Assembly (NCBI GenBank): GCA_002013415.1
Contig: MAEX01000014.1
Coordinates: 1 to 64,000 of the forward strand
DNA: 64,000 bases
Reading direction: 5' to 3'
From: Mycobacterium sp. D16Q14
GTDB taxonomy: Bacteria; Actinomycetota; Actinomycetes; Mycobacteriales; Mycobacteriaceae
The notes under the pieces are model-generated. The model was not told the origin of the DNA, made no database searches, and saw nothing but the letters and a program-made list of their open reading frames with translations. Made by a program: the position numbers and the translations under genes. Positions 8,967 to 18,111 of this stretch are shown here, piece after piece (the first letter of the stretch is position 1; every line of letters starts with the position of its first letter).

Positions 8967-9392
8967 CTAGTCATAGATGACGACATTTCCCGTGCGCCGA
9001 AGATCGGCCAGCCCCGCCCGAAAGGTTTCCATGGATTCGGACAGGGGCCCTTCCCAATCCGTGACCGCACCCACGATGCGCACGGCTTCGCGGGTGCGGT
9101 ACGAGTGGGTCGGATTCCCAGGAAACTTCTTGTCCGTGACGTTCGGATCGTCTTCCAGGGTGCCCTCCGGTTCCACGATGTAGACATGGCCCCTGCCCTC
9201 GCCTTTGGCCATGATGGCCGCCAATCCCGCGCCAATCAATGTCCTCGTCACGTAGACGTGGTTCATGATGCGGCCTTCCTCGTAGTTCGACAGATGCCCG
9301 GGGGTCAACAGATCGCCTATCTCGAGGTCGGCCTTGGTGCCATGGAAGTACGCGCCCGACTCGTGCGCCTCGAAAAAGTTCGGCATCGTCAT
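8967..9392 (-). CDS. arr: Rifamycin NAD(+) ADP-ribosyltransferase Arr
   Basis: A 141-aa protein from the ATG at 9392 (TMPNFFEAHESGAYFHGT...), the standard Arr length. Arr transfers ADP-ribose from NAD+ to the C23 hydroxyl of rifamycins and inactivates them; it is the known cause of intrinsic rifampicin resistance in M. abscessus (MAB_0591). The conserved His in YFHGTKAD, the NYEEGRIMNHVY block and the acidic EDDPNVTDKKFPGNPTRSYR-like region are present (here THSYRTRE). The segment after NHVYVTRTL (IGAGLAAIMAKG) differs from the DAAVWGAELA-type sequence I recall for M. smegmatis Arr, without changing length. The frame is open to 9497, but no homology supports that extension. Confidence 0.93.
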   Translation of the reverse strand: MTMPNFFEAHESGAYFHGTKADLEIGDLLTPGHLSNYEEGRIMNHVYVTRTLIGAGLAAIMAKGEGRGHVYIVEPEGTLEDDPNVTDKKFPGNPTHSYRTREAVRIVGAVTDWEGPLSESMETFRAGLADLRRTGNVVIYD

Positions 9393-9536
9393 ACCCGTTC
9401 CCATCAGTCGACATTCGTGGTCGCAGGATTCTGCGCCACGATGGGGGTCTTGCCGCAAGCCCCCCTTCATGCCATATTTTGAAAGGAGACAAGCCAAAAG
9501 GTTGACCCCACAACCGCTCAGTGGTCGGCTTGACTC
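9393..9536. other. arr / orphan-gene divergent intergenic region
   Basis: A 144-bp gap between divergent arr and the 424-aa gene, including an AT-rich patch TTTTGAAAGG near 9476-9485. arr in M. abscessus is known to be WhiB7-inducible, but I could not align a convincing WhiB7-type AT-rich plus -35 element here by eye. Confidence 0.4.
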
Positions 9537-10811
9537 ATGCCGCTGCAGATATCTGACCGCGAACGCGAAGCCCTGGCGCAGGTCACTACGTTCCCGCTGC
9601 TGGCAGCGATCACCGGGCGCCGGTCACGACGATTCCCCCTCGGCGGGCGCATCCCCGACGGTCCGCTCGCGTACACCAGCGCTCATCCCGTCAGACCGAT
9701 ATCGGAAGTCGAACGGGCACTGATTCTTTCGGTGGTCGGGGGCGTCACCGGGTGGCACTACGGCATCACCTATCACCCCGGACACGCTCCCGCATTCCCG
9801 AACTATTCCGGCAGCGCGACCGGACGCACCTTCCCCTCCGCGGCGGGTTTTCACACCAGCCAGCTCTTCTTCACCGATGACACCGGAATCTACCTGCTGC
9901 CGACACGCGATGAACCCCCTCGGAAGTTCACGTCCATCGAGGACTGGATCACCCACACCGCCGACTCCTATGTGCGGATCTCGGACAAACGCCTGGAGTT
10001 TCCGCGGGAAGAGCCGTACATGGAGGGCCACAACATCTGGATCGGAAATCACCCGGGCAGCCTGCTGGCCTTCCCCGTGGCCGATCTGGCAGAACACCTG
10101 ATCGCCAATCTGTCCTTCTTCGCCGCGAATGGCTACCTGGTCTACGACGATGTCAACAACCGGAGCATCCCAGGAACCGAAAAATTCAGCAGCTTAAGGA
10201 ATTACGACGACCCCATTCCGCTGTCCTTCGTGGAGCAGTACACGCTCACCGAGGCCAGTGCCGAACTGGCCACCGCAACACACAACGGGGTGCTCCTACT
10301 TCAGGCGCTCGGGCTGGGCGGCTGGATGTTCGACGGGCTGGACCGGCTGTCGGTGCTCGGCGGCTCCGGCGACCCGCGCGCGCCCGGTATCGGGTTTCGT
10401 TCCGACAACGATGACCGGTGGCCATTTCCGAACGCCACCGGTCTGGATGGATTCTTCGAGACCCTCAGTCCCCCGCATGTGCCCACTGTCGCAGCGGGCG
10501 TTCAGAAGTACGTCGAGCGCAAATACGGCCCCGGCGGGCCCTTCCACCCCGACACCCCCGGCGCTTGGGCAGATTCACGCAAGGTGCGCGCAGCCGCATT
10601 ACCGGCCGAGGCGATCCAGGAGATCGTCACGACCGAGGCCTCCTACGTCTACGACACCTTCGGAAAGATTCCCGGCACCGTCCCCACTGTGCACACCCTG
10701 ATGTATCTGCAGGCACAAAACATCGACTTGGGCTTCTACGACACGCATTTCGGCCCCGGCGCCTACCTGCCGACGCATGCCGAACACGCTGACCGCTGGT
10801 ACGGGGCTTGA
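9537..10811 (+). CDS. Conserved hypothetical protein, 424 aa
   Basis: I do not recognise the family with confidence. The protein is soluble: no signal peptide or membrane segment. Near the N-terminus, ITGRRSRRFPLGG followed by a helix and GWHYGITYHPGH loosely recalls the RRSxRxF entry of nitroreductase-like flavoproteins, but the rest (YVRISDKRLEFPREEPYMEGHN, GGWMFDGLDRLSVLGGSGDPRAPG, the C-terminal GFYDTHFGPGAYLPTHAEHADRW) does not confirm it. The many conserved-looking Trp, His and Tyr residues suggest an enzyme. It is divergent from arr and followed 68 bp later by another hypothetical gene. Confidence 0.8.
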   Translation: MPLQISDREREALAQVTTFPLLAAITGRRSRRFPLGGRIPDGPLAYTSAHPVRPISEVERALILSVVGGVTGWHYGITYHPGHAPAFPNYSGSATGRTFPSAAGFHTSQLFFTDDTGIYLLPTRDEPPRKFTSIEDWITHTADSYVRISDKRLEFPREEPYMEGHNIWIGNHPGSLLAFPVADLAEHLIANLSFFAANGYLVYDDVNNRSIPGTEKFSSLRNYDDPIPLSFVEQYTLTEASAELATATHNGVLLLQALGLGGWMFDGLDRLSVLGGSGDPRAPGIGFRSDNDDRWPFPNATGLDGFFETLSPPHVPTVAAGVQKYVERKYGPGGPFHPDTPGAWADSRKVRAAALPAEAIQEIVTTEASYVYDTFGKIPGTVPTVHTLMYLQAQNIDLGFYDTHFGPGAYLPTHAEHADRWYGA

Positions 10812-10879
10812 TTGCCGTGCACTGACAATTACCTGTACATCACAGGGAGAATATTTGCTAACTCGGGTACGTTCGCGGT

Positions 10880-11266
10880 ATGGCGACACACTTGGACTTC
10901 ACGCTGCGCTATGACCGCTGGTATCTACCGCTTGCCACGGTGATGGGGCTGGGCCCACGCCGCACCATCATCCGAATCTCCGACCAGACGCTGACTGTCA
11001 AGCACGGATGGGCATTTGCCATCGAGATTCCGCTGACAAGCATCCGCTCGGCAGTTGTTCGCGCAGAGAAGCCACTGGCATGGGGTGTACACGCCAGCGC
11101 CACCGGTTGGCTCGTCAACGGTTCGCGTGAGGGCATTGTCGACATCCAGTACGCCCCACCCATCAAACCGAAAGCACCCATGTCGTTCGGTGCGGTCGGC
11201 GGCCTGCGGCTCAGCCTCACCGACCCCGACGGGCTCATCGCGGCGCTGCCCCAGAACGCGGCGTAA
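10880..11266 (+). CDS. Conserved hypothetical protein, PH-like
   Basis: A 128-aa protein. The N-terminal half (LRYDRWYLPLATVMGLGPRRTIIRISDQTLTV) followed by alternating beta-strands and a terminal GGLRLSLTDPDGLIAAL helix reads like a small PH-like bacterial domain that occurs in mycobacteria. No catalytic motif. It precedes the agmatine-deiminase-like lipoprotein by 17 bp, so the two are probably cotranscribed. Confidence 0.7.
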   Translation: MATHLDFTLRYDRWYLPLATVMGLGPRRTIIRISDQTLTVKHGWAFAIEIPLTSIRSAVVRAEKPLAWGVHASATGWLVNGSREGIVDIQYAPPIKPKAPMSFGAVGGLRLSLTDPDGLIAALPQNAA

Positions 11267-11283
11267 CTTGGCACAATCTGGTT

Positions 11284-12390
11284 ATGCGCCGACGACACCT
11301 GCTCCAACTCGGAGCGGGGGTGGCAGCAGGCCTCGTGCTGACTTCCTGTGCCGATGAACGCGACGACAACAATGGCGAGGTGAGCGACGGCAGCACCTGG
11401 CGCATGCCAGATGAAGGCGAACCACACCTGCGAACCTGGATGGCCTTCGGCGCCAGTGACGAGATCTGGGGCCGACGGCTCAAGCGGCGGGTTCAGCAGA
11501 ATCTCGGAGCGATCGCCCAGGCCATCGCGCAGTTCGAGCCGGTGTCGATGCTGGTGCGGCCACACGAGACCGAGTTGGCCCGCCAACTGGCAGGGCCCAA
11601 CGTGGACTTGGTTCCCGCGCCCTTGGACGATCTGTGGATCCGCGACAGCGGCCCGGTGTTCGTTCGCAACGACACCGGCAGAGCCGCCGTTGATTTCAAC
11701 TTCAACGGCTGGGGCAACAAACAGAAGCACGACTCGGATACCAAGGTCGCCACCGAGGTCGCCAAGCTCGCCGGAGTTCCTGCTCTGCACACCAATCTTG
11801 TGCTGGAGGGCGGCGGGATCGAAGTCGATGGTGAGGGCACCGCGATCATCACCGAAAGCTGCGTTCTCAACAACAACCGCAACCGGGGACGCTCCAAAGA
11901 AGACGTCGAGGCGGAGCTACAGCGACTACTTGGCCTGCACAAGATCATTTGGCTCCCGGGTATCGCGGGCATGGATATCACCGACGGGCACACCGATTTC
12001 TATGCGCGGTTCGCCGGACCGGGTGTTGTCGCCGCCGGACTGGACAGCGACCCCGACTCATTCGACTACGACGTGACACGTGAACATCTCGCGATCCTAG
12101 AAAAGGCGACGGACGCGGCCGGACGCCCCCTGCGTGTGGAAGTGCTCGAAGCACCCGAGCAGGGGCGCGCTGAATTCGAATCAGAAGACTTCGCCGCGGG
12201 TTACATCAACTTCTACGTGTGCAACGGCGGTGTCATCGCACCCGAGTTCGGCGATCCCCGCGCGGATGCGGAAGCCAAGTCCACTCTGGAACGTGTGTTT
12301 CCGGACCGCCGGATCGTGCAGCTCGATATCGACGGCATTGCCGCCGGCGGCGGTGGCATCCACTGCGCCACACAGCAAGAACCCCGATAG
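11284..12390 (+). CDS. Agmatine deiminase / peptidylarginine deiminase-family lipoprotein
   Basis: A 368-aa protein. The N-terminus MRRRHLLQLGAGVAAGLVLTSC combines a twin-arginine-like n-region with a lipobox ending at Cys22, so the enzyme is predicted to be exported and lipid-anchored. The mature part is a PAD_porph-type guanidino-group hydrolase: WIRDSGPVFV, VLEGGGIEVDGEG, GHTDFYARF and the catalytic-Cys block GGGGIHCATQQEP at the C-terminus. Family enzymes convert agmatine to N-carbamoylputrescine plus ammonia, or peptidyl-arginine to citrulline; cytosolic bacterial AguA proteins have no signal peptide, so the export is unusual. Convergent with the formamidase gene, 7 bp apart. Confidence 0.88.
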   Translation: MRRRHLLQLGAGVAAGLVLTSCADERDDNNGEVSDGSTWRMPDEGEPHLRTWMAFGASDEIWGRRLKRRVQQNLGAIAQAIAQFEPVSMLVRPHETELARQLAGPNVDLVPAPLDDLWIRDSGPVFVRNDTGRAAVDFNFNGWGNKQKHDSDTKVATEVAKLAGVPALHTNLVLEGGGIEVDGEGTAIITESCVLNNNRNRGRSKEDVEAELQRLLGLHKIIWLPGIAGMDITDGHTDFYARFAGPGVVAAGLDSDPDSFDYDVTREHLAILEKATDAAGRPLRVEVLEAPEQGRAEFESEDFAAGYINFYVCNGGVIAPEFGDPRADAEAKSTLERVFPDRRIVQLDIDGIAAGGGGIHCATQQEPR

Positions 12391-12397
12391 CGCTGAC

Positions 12398-13654
12398 TCA
12401 GTGCGCAACCGATCGCGGCGCACCCGGACCGGCGTCGATCTGCACCGGGCCCGCGGCCGAGGGCGTCACCGGGAAGTCGAAGATCGCCGTCGGAATATAA
12501 ACGGTGGCACAGGAATTGGGGATATCGACGACGCCGGATAGCCGACCTTCGATGGGTGCGGCGCCCAGTAGAAGATAGGCCTGCTCCGGGCTGTAGCCGA
12601 ATTTGGTCAGGTAATCGATGGCGTGCAGACAAGCGCGCTGGTACGCCAAATGCGAATCCAGGTAACGCTGTTCGTCGTCGAGGGTGACCGAGGTCCCCGA
12701 GAACGCCAACCACTGCGAATACTGCGGATCGGTATTGCCCGGCATGAAGATCGCGTTCTCCGACACTCCATAGGTGTCCATACCGCCCTTGAGGACGTCG
12801 ACATGCAAGTCGATGAAGCCACCCATCTCGATGGCCCCACAGAAGGTGATCTCGCCGTCGCCCTGGGAGAAGTGCAAGTCACCGACCGACAGCTTTCCGC
12901 CCGGCACGAACACCGGGTAAAACACCCTGCTGCCCTTGGTCAGGTTCTTGATGTCTTGATTGCCACCGTTCTCCCGGGGTGGCGCGGTCCGGGCCGCCTC
13001 AGCCGCCGCTCTCTCGAGGGTTTCCCCGGTAAGCGCACCGAGCACCGCATCCCGCGGCTCCGGCGGAAGTGCCAGCGCGGGAACACGGTTGGGATCCGTG
13101 GCGATCAGCGCACCCTCACGGGCGTTCCACCTCGCCAGCAGTTCCGCTGATGGCGCCGTCCCCATCAACCCCGGATGCACGATCCCGGTGAAGCTGACCC
13201 CAGGCACATGGCGGGAGGTGGCGGTCTGCCCCGAGAAATCCCAAATCGCCTTGTACGCATCCGGGAACTGCTCGGTAAGAAATCCACCGCCGTTCACGGT
13301 CGGGAAGATGCCGGTGTAACCCCACCCCTGACCGGCCAGCGGCCCGGCGTCTTCCTGCGGGATGGGACCCACATCGAGGATGTCGACGATCAGCAGGTCT
13401 CCCGGCTGCGCCCCCTCCACCGAGAACGGTCCCGACAATGCATGCACCGTGGTCAGTGGGGCATCACGGATGTCGTCGGCGGAGTCGTCGTTGCGAATCG
13501 CGCCGTCGAACCATTCGCGACAATGCACACGGAACGAAGTACCGGGCTTCACGACCGCCGCCGGCGGAATGTCCGGGTGCCACCGGTTGTGCCCGACGAT
13601 CTGTTGCTCGGTGAATTTCTTGCTTGAATCCAGCGGGAACAGCACTTCGGGCAT
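12398..13654 (-). CDS. fmdA: Formamidase (FmdA/AmdA family)
   Basis: A 418-aa FmdA_AmdA-family amidohydrolase, full length. Recognisable blocks include NRWHPDIPPAAVVKPG near the N-terminus, GPFSVEGAQPGDLLIVDILD, HPGLMGTAPS, and QGDGEITFCGAIEMGG. Enzymes of this family hydrolyse formamide or short aliphatic amides to the acid plus ammonia in the cytosol. It lies 14 bp downstream of the FmdB-like gene. Together with the deiminase next to it, the neighbourhood suggests nitrogen scavenging (inference). Confidence 0.92.
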   Translation of the reverse strand: MPEVLFPLDSSKKFTEQQIVGHNRWHPDIPPAAVVKPGTSFRVHCREWFDGAIRNDDSADDIRDAPLTTVHALSGPFSVEGAQPGDLLIVDILDVGPIPQEDAGPLAGQGWGYTGIFPTVNGGGFLTEQFPDAYKAIWDFSGQTATSRHVPGVSFTGIVHPGLMGTAPSAELLARWNAREGALIATDPNRVPALALPPEPRDAVLGALTGETLERAAAEAARTAPPRENGGNQDIKNLTKGSRVFYPVFVPGGKLSVGDLHFSQGDGEITFCGAIEMGGFIDLHVDVLKGGMDTYGVSENAIFMPGNTDPQYSQWLAFSGTSVTLDDEQRYLDSHLAYQRACLHAIDYLTKFGYSPEQAYLLLGAAPIEGRLSGVVDIPNSCATVYIPTAIFDFPVTPSAAGPVQIDAGPGAPRSVAH

Positions 13655-13668
13655 GGCAGTCCTTCCAG

Positions 13669-13950
13669 TCAGGGGCGGGGTAACTTGCGATGCAAGGGAT
13701 TTGATGTCACCGGCACTGAGCGGCGCAGGGGCGGCGGCACGGAAACCACGGGCGGCTCACTGGCACTGCGATGAGTGGCATCGAGCAAGCGCGTGCGCGA
13801 CGAGGAACCGCGGCTCATTCCGGCGATACCGAAAAGCCGTCGCGCCGACGCAGAGCAGCCGGGGCATGGCACCGTATCGGGCGCCGTGGCCATCGGAAAT
13901 TTACGCGAGGTATCGCCACAGTTCGTGCACCGATACGCGTACAACGCCAT
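13669..13950 (-). CDS. fmdB: FmdB-type zinc-ribbon regulatory protein
   Basis: A 93-aa protein beginning MALYAYRCTNCGDTSRKFPMATAPDTVPCPGC, the CxxC...CxxC zinc ribbon of the FmdB/CxxC_CXXC_SSSS family, followed by a low-complexity basic, Ser/Pro-rich tail. FmdB was named as a putative regulator of formamidase in Methylophilus. Here it sits directly upstream of formamidase on the same strand, the classical fmdB-fmdA pairing. An 86-bp gap separates it from the end of hsaB upstream, so readthrough from the hsa operon is possible. Confidence 0.87.
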   Translation of the reverse strand: MALYAYRCTNCGDTSRKFPMATAPDTVPCPGCSASARRLFGIAGMSRGSSSRTRLLDATHRSASEPPVVSVPPPLRRSVPVTSNPLHRKLPRP

Positions 13951-14036
13951 GACCCGCCCTCACCGAGGTAGCACCTGGAACTGAGACGTTACGCCGGATT
14001 GGCCAGGCCCGCACAGGAAACGAGCGGAGGGCCGGG

Positions 14037-14609
14037 TTACAACCAGGTGTCCTCGGTGGTGGTGGTGAGGAATGCCTCCAGGTCATTGCGCCAATCGGCA
14101 GGCGTGGTCTTGTCTGGTTCGATCCCGGTGTACTGCCCGCGATAGAAGAGCAGCGGCCGGGAAGCGGCGGGAATCGCCGGAGCTTCGCTCAACTCCTTGA
14201 CCGATCCGAACACCAACCAATGGTCGCCACCGTCGTGGACGGTGGCGACCTCGCAGTCAATGTGCGCAAGCGATCCGTTGATGATCGGCGATCCGAGACC
14301 AGAGGGACGCCAATCGATTCCGCCGAACTTATCGGGCTCCCGCGAACCGAATCGCGCCGAGACCTCACGCTGGTCCTCCGCGAGGACATTCACGCAGAAC
14401 TTGCCCGAGGCCTCTATCGCCGCCCAAGACCGCGACTGCTTGGTCGGACAGAACAGCACCAGCGGCGGCTCCAACGACAGCGCCGCGAACGACTGACAGG
14501 CGAAGCCCACCGGTACGTCCTCATGCTTCGTGGTGATGATGGTGACGCCGGTACAGAACTGCCCCAGCACATTCCGGAATGCCCTGGGGTCGATCTGCGA
14601 TGTGGGCAT
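14037..14609 (-). CDS. hsaB: HsaB, flavin reductase of the 3-HSA monooxygenase
   Basis: A 190-aa flavin reductase domain protein from the ATG at 14609 (MPTSQIDPRAFRNVLGQFCTGV...), two bases after the hsaC stop; an upstream extension would only re-read hsaC. Family marks include the GQFCTGVTIIT start and GFACQSFAALSLEPPLVLFC. HsaB supplies reduced FMN to HsaA for hydroxylation of 3-HSA in sterol A/B-ring degradation. It is the last hsa gene before the fmdB-fmdA pair. Confidence 0.94.
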   Translation of the reverse strand: MPTSQIDPRAFRNVLGQFCTGVTIITTKHEDVPVGFACQSFAALSLEPPLVLFCPTKQSRSWAAIEASGKFCVNVLAEDQREVSARFGSREPDKFGGIDWRPSGLGSPIINGSLAHIDCEVATVHDGGDHWLVFGSVKELSEAPAIPAASRPLLFYRGQYTGIEPDKTTPADWRNDLEAFLTTTTEDTWL

Positions 14610-14611
14610 CT

Positions 14612-15529
<918 letters not shown>

Positions 15530-16717
15530 CTAAACCATCGTGTCGGTGGCGGGCAGCTCGAAGGCATGGTTACCCCAGATCTGGTAAGCCCGCTCAGCGT
15601 CATTGGCCGCGTGTACGCGTCCGGCGTGCGCATCACGCCAGAAACGCTGCACCGGTGCGTCATTCGATAGCGCGGTGGCCCCGGAGTTCTCAAACAACAG
15701 GTCGATCGAGGCGATGGCCCGTCCGGTGGCACGCACCTGATCGCGGCGTGCGGCGGCGCGCAACTCGAAGGGAACCTCCTGGCCTGCCGAGATAAGGGCG
15801 TACTCGTCGCCCACATTCCCGATCAACTGACGCCAACCGGCATCGATATCACTGGCGGCCTCGGCCACCCGAACCTTGGTGAACGGGTCATCCTTGGCCT
15901 TCTCACCGGCGTATGCCGCGCGCACCCGCTTGCCCTGAGCCTCCACGTGCGCGTCGTAGGCGCCGTACGCCATGCCCATAATGGGCGCGGTGATGGTGGT
16001 GGGATGCATGGTGCCCCAAGGCATCTTGTACACCGGTGCGGTGTTGGTCTCGTAACCACCGGCGGTCTGGTCGTTCATCTTCTTGTACGACAAGAAGCGG
16101 TGCGACGGCACGAACACGTCCTTGACCACGACGGTGTTACTACCAGTGCCACGCAGACCGACGACGTTCCACACGTCGTCGATGCGGTACTCGGTACGCG
16201 GGATCAGGAAGCTACCGAAGTCGACCGGACGGCCGTCCTTGATGACGGGGCCACCGAGGAACGCCCAGGTGGCGTGATCGCAGCCCGAGGACCAGTTCCA
16301 GGCACCGTTGACCAGGTACCCGCCATCGACGACGACACCGGCGCCCATGGGCGCGTAGGAGGAGGAGACTCGCACGTTGGTGTCGTCGCCCCAGACCTCT
16401 TCCTGGGCCTTCTGGTCAAACAGGGCCAAGTGCCAGTTGTGCACGCCGATGATCGAGGAGACCCAACCGGTTGAGCCGCAGGCGCTGCCCAGCCGGCGCA
16501 CCGCCTCGTAGAAGGTGGTGGGGGCCGTCTCGTATCCACCCCACTGCGAGGGCTGCAACAGCTTGAAGAAGCCAATCTCCTGCAGTTCGGCGACCGTGGC
16601 GTCGGGCAGACGCCGCAGGTCCTCGGTCTCCTGCGCACGCTTGCGCAGGATCGGCAGCAGGTCGTCAATTCCTGCGAGAACCGCCTGAATCTCGTCCCGC
16701 TGTTCGGTCGTCGTCAC
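15530..16717 (-). CDS. hsaA: HsaA, oxygenase of the 3-HSA monooxygenase
   Basis: A 395-aa flavin-dependent hydroxylase with an acyl-CoA-dehydrogenase-like fold. The GTG at 16717 is preceded by GGAGGA at good spacing and gives the family length; the open frame continues to 16756 without a better start. HsaA hydroxylates 3-HSA at C4 with FMNH2 from HsaB. First gene of the minus-strand hsa operon; the divergent kshB gap carries two KstR-type palindromes. Confidence 0.95.
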   Translation of the reverse strand: MTTTEQRDEIQAVLAGIDDLLPILRKRAQETEDLRRLPDATVAELQEIGFFKLLQPSQWGGYETAPTTFYEAVRRLGSACGSTGWVSSIIGVHNWHLALFDQKAQEEVWGDDTNVRVSSSYAPMGAGVVVDGGYLVNGAWNWSSGCDHATWAFLGGPVIKDGRPVDFGSFLIPRTEYRIDDVWNVVGLRGTGSNTVVVKDVFVPSHRFLSYKKMNDQTAGGYETNTAPVYKMPWGTMHPTTITAPIMGMAYGAYDAHVEAQGKRVRAAYAGEKAKDDPFTKVRVAEAASDIDAGWRQLIGNVGDEYALISAGQEVPFELRAAARRDQVRATGRAIASIDLLFENSGATALSNDAPVQRFWRDAHAGRVHAANDAERAYQIWGNHAFELPATDTMV

Positions 16718-16825
16718 TGCATTTCCTCCACTGCTGTAGTTAGCATCAGTCGGCACAAACTAGGGCTAGTAGTTCGCGACACTCGCTGTACACCCACGGT
16801 GGTAGCGCGTGTTCCCTGCTGAGAC

Positions 16826-16839
16826 TAGAACACGTTTCG
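16826..16839. promoter_or_regulatory. KstR-like operator, hsaA-proximal
   Basis: TAGAACACGTTTCG matches the KstR consensus TnnAACnnGTTnnA except for the final base. It lies 108 bp upstream of hsaA and 103 bp from the perfect box on the kshB side, so each divergent gene may have its own operator. Confidence 0.7.
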
Positions 16840-16928
16840 ATCTGTGTCGACACCGCCTCACCCACCCCGGGAAGGCGGGCTCATCTGGAACGAAGCGACG
16901 ACGGTGTTGTAGGGCCAAAGGCCAATTC

Positions 16929-16942
16929 TGTAACCTGTTCTA
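16929..16942. promoter_or_regulatory. KstR operator, kshB-proximal
   Basis: TGTAACCTGTTCTA matches TnnAACnnGTTnnA at every specified position. It is 52 bp upstream of the kshB GTG, a usual distance for repression of kshB. Confidence 0.9.
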
Positions 16943-16994
16943 GTTCGGTTGTAGTTGGGCTCGGCCAGACGAAGTCAACGACGGAGGAAATCAC

Positions 16995-18047
16995 GTGACG
17001 GACGTTCCGCTGGGAAAGCACGTCCTCGAGGTTCGCATCGCCGAGGTTATCGACGAGACCGCCGACTCCAGGTCATTGGTCTTCGACATTCCCGAGGACG
17101 CGGCCGATAAGTTCGCGTACACACCCGGCCAGTACCTCACGCTGCGCATTCCATCCGACCGCACCGGATCGGTGGCGCGCTGCTACTCGCTGTCCAGCTC
17201 ACCGCATATCGACGACCGGTTGACGGTGACAGTCAAGCGCACCGTCGATGGTTACGGGTCCAACTGGATCTGCGATAACGCCCATGCCGGGATGCACATG
17301 CACGTACTGGCCCCCTCGGGAGTGTTCGTCCCCACAGACTTGAGCCGGGATCTCCTCCTCGTTGCCGGCGGCAGCGGAATCACCCCGATGATGGCGATCT
17401 GCAAATCCGCGCTCTCCCAGGGCAACGGCAAGGTCGTCCTCATCTATGCCAACCGCGACGAACAATCGGTCATCTTCGGGGCGGCACTTCGGGAGCTGAC
17501 CACGCAATATCCGGAGCGGCTGACCGTCATTCACTGGCTCGAATCGGTGCAGGGGCTGCCCTCGCGACAATCACTGGCCACGCTAGCGGCACCGTTTGCC
17601 GGGCATGAGGCCTTTATCTGCGGCCCCGGGCCGTTCATGGACGCCTCCGAGGCCGCGCTCAAGAGCAACGGCATGTCCGAGGACCGCGTGCACATCGAGG
17701 TCTTCCGCTCTCTGGAGAGCGATCCGTTCGCCGAGGTAGTCCTTGCCGAGCCTTCGGACGATGACGAACCGCCGGCCACGGCCACCGTGGAACTCGATGG
17801 TGAGACCCACACCGTCAGCTGGCCGCGCAGCACCGTGCTGCTTGACGTGCTGCTCGCCAAGGGGCTGGACGCGCCGTTCTCCTGCCGCGAGGGGCACTGC
17901 ATGACATGTGCCTGCATCCTCAAGGACGGGCAGGTCCGCATGCTCGTCAACGACGCACTGTCCCAGAACGACATCGACGACGGGTACATCCTGGCGTGCC
18001 AGGCTGTACCCGAGACCGACGATGTCAACGTCACCTTCGATGAGTGA
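16995..18047 (+). CDS. kshB: KshB, 3-ketosteroid 9alpha-hydroxylase reductase
   Basis: A 350-aa ferredoxin-NAD reductase with an FAD domain (RCYSLSSSP, about residue 60), an NAD domain (VAGGSGITPMMAI, about residue 120) and a C-terminal plant-type [2Fe-2S] ferredoxin domain (CREGHCMTCACILKDG, then a distal Cys in ILACQAVP). KshB passes electrons from NADH to the Rieske oxygenase KshA, which opens the sterol B ring. The GTG at 16995 has GGAGGAAA upstream. Divergent from hsaA under KstR boxes, as in M. tuberculosis Rv3571. Confidence 0.95.
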   Translation: MTDVPLGKHVLEVRIAEVIDETADSRSLVFDIPEDAADKFAYTPGQYLTLRIPSDRTGSVARCYSLSSSPHIDDRLTVTVKRTVDGYGSNWICDNAHAGMHMHVLAPSGVFVPTDLSRDLLLVAGGSGITPMMAICKSALSQGNGKVVLIYANRDEQSVIFGAALRELTTQYPERLTVIHWLESVQGLPSRQSLATLAAPFAGHEAFICGPGPFMDASEAALKSNGMSEDRVHIEVFRSLESDPFAEVVLAEPSDDDEPPATATVELDGETHTVSWPRSTVLLDVLLAKGLDAPFSCREGHCMTCACILKDGQVRMLVNDALSQNDIDDGYILACQAVPETDDVNVTFDE

Positions 18048-18111
18048 ACGCCGGGTACAGAAAAAAGATCTCGGCGCCGCTGCCCCAACGGACCGATACG
18101 ATTCCGACATC

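Noticed and set aside
9393-9536. WhiB7-type promoter upstream of arr
   Set aside because: An AT-rich patch is present but no convincing -35/-10 pair at the required spacing could be read by eye.
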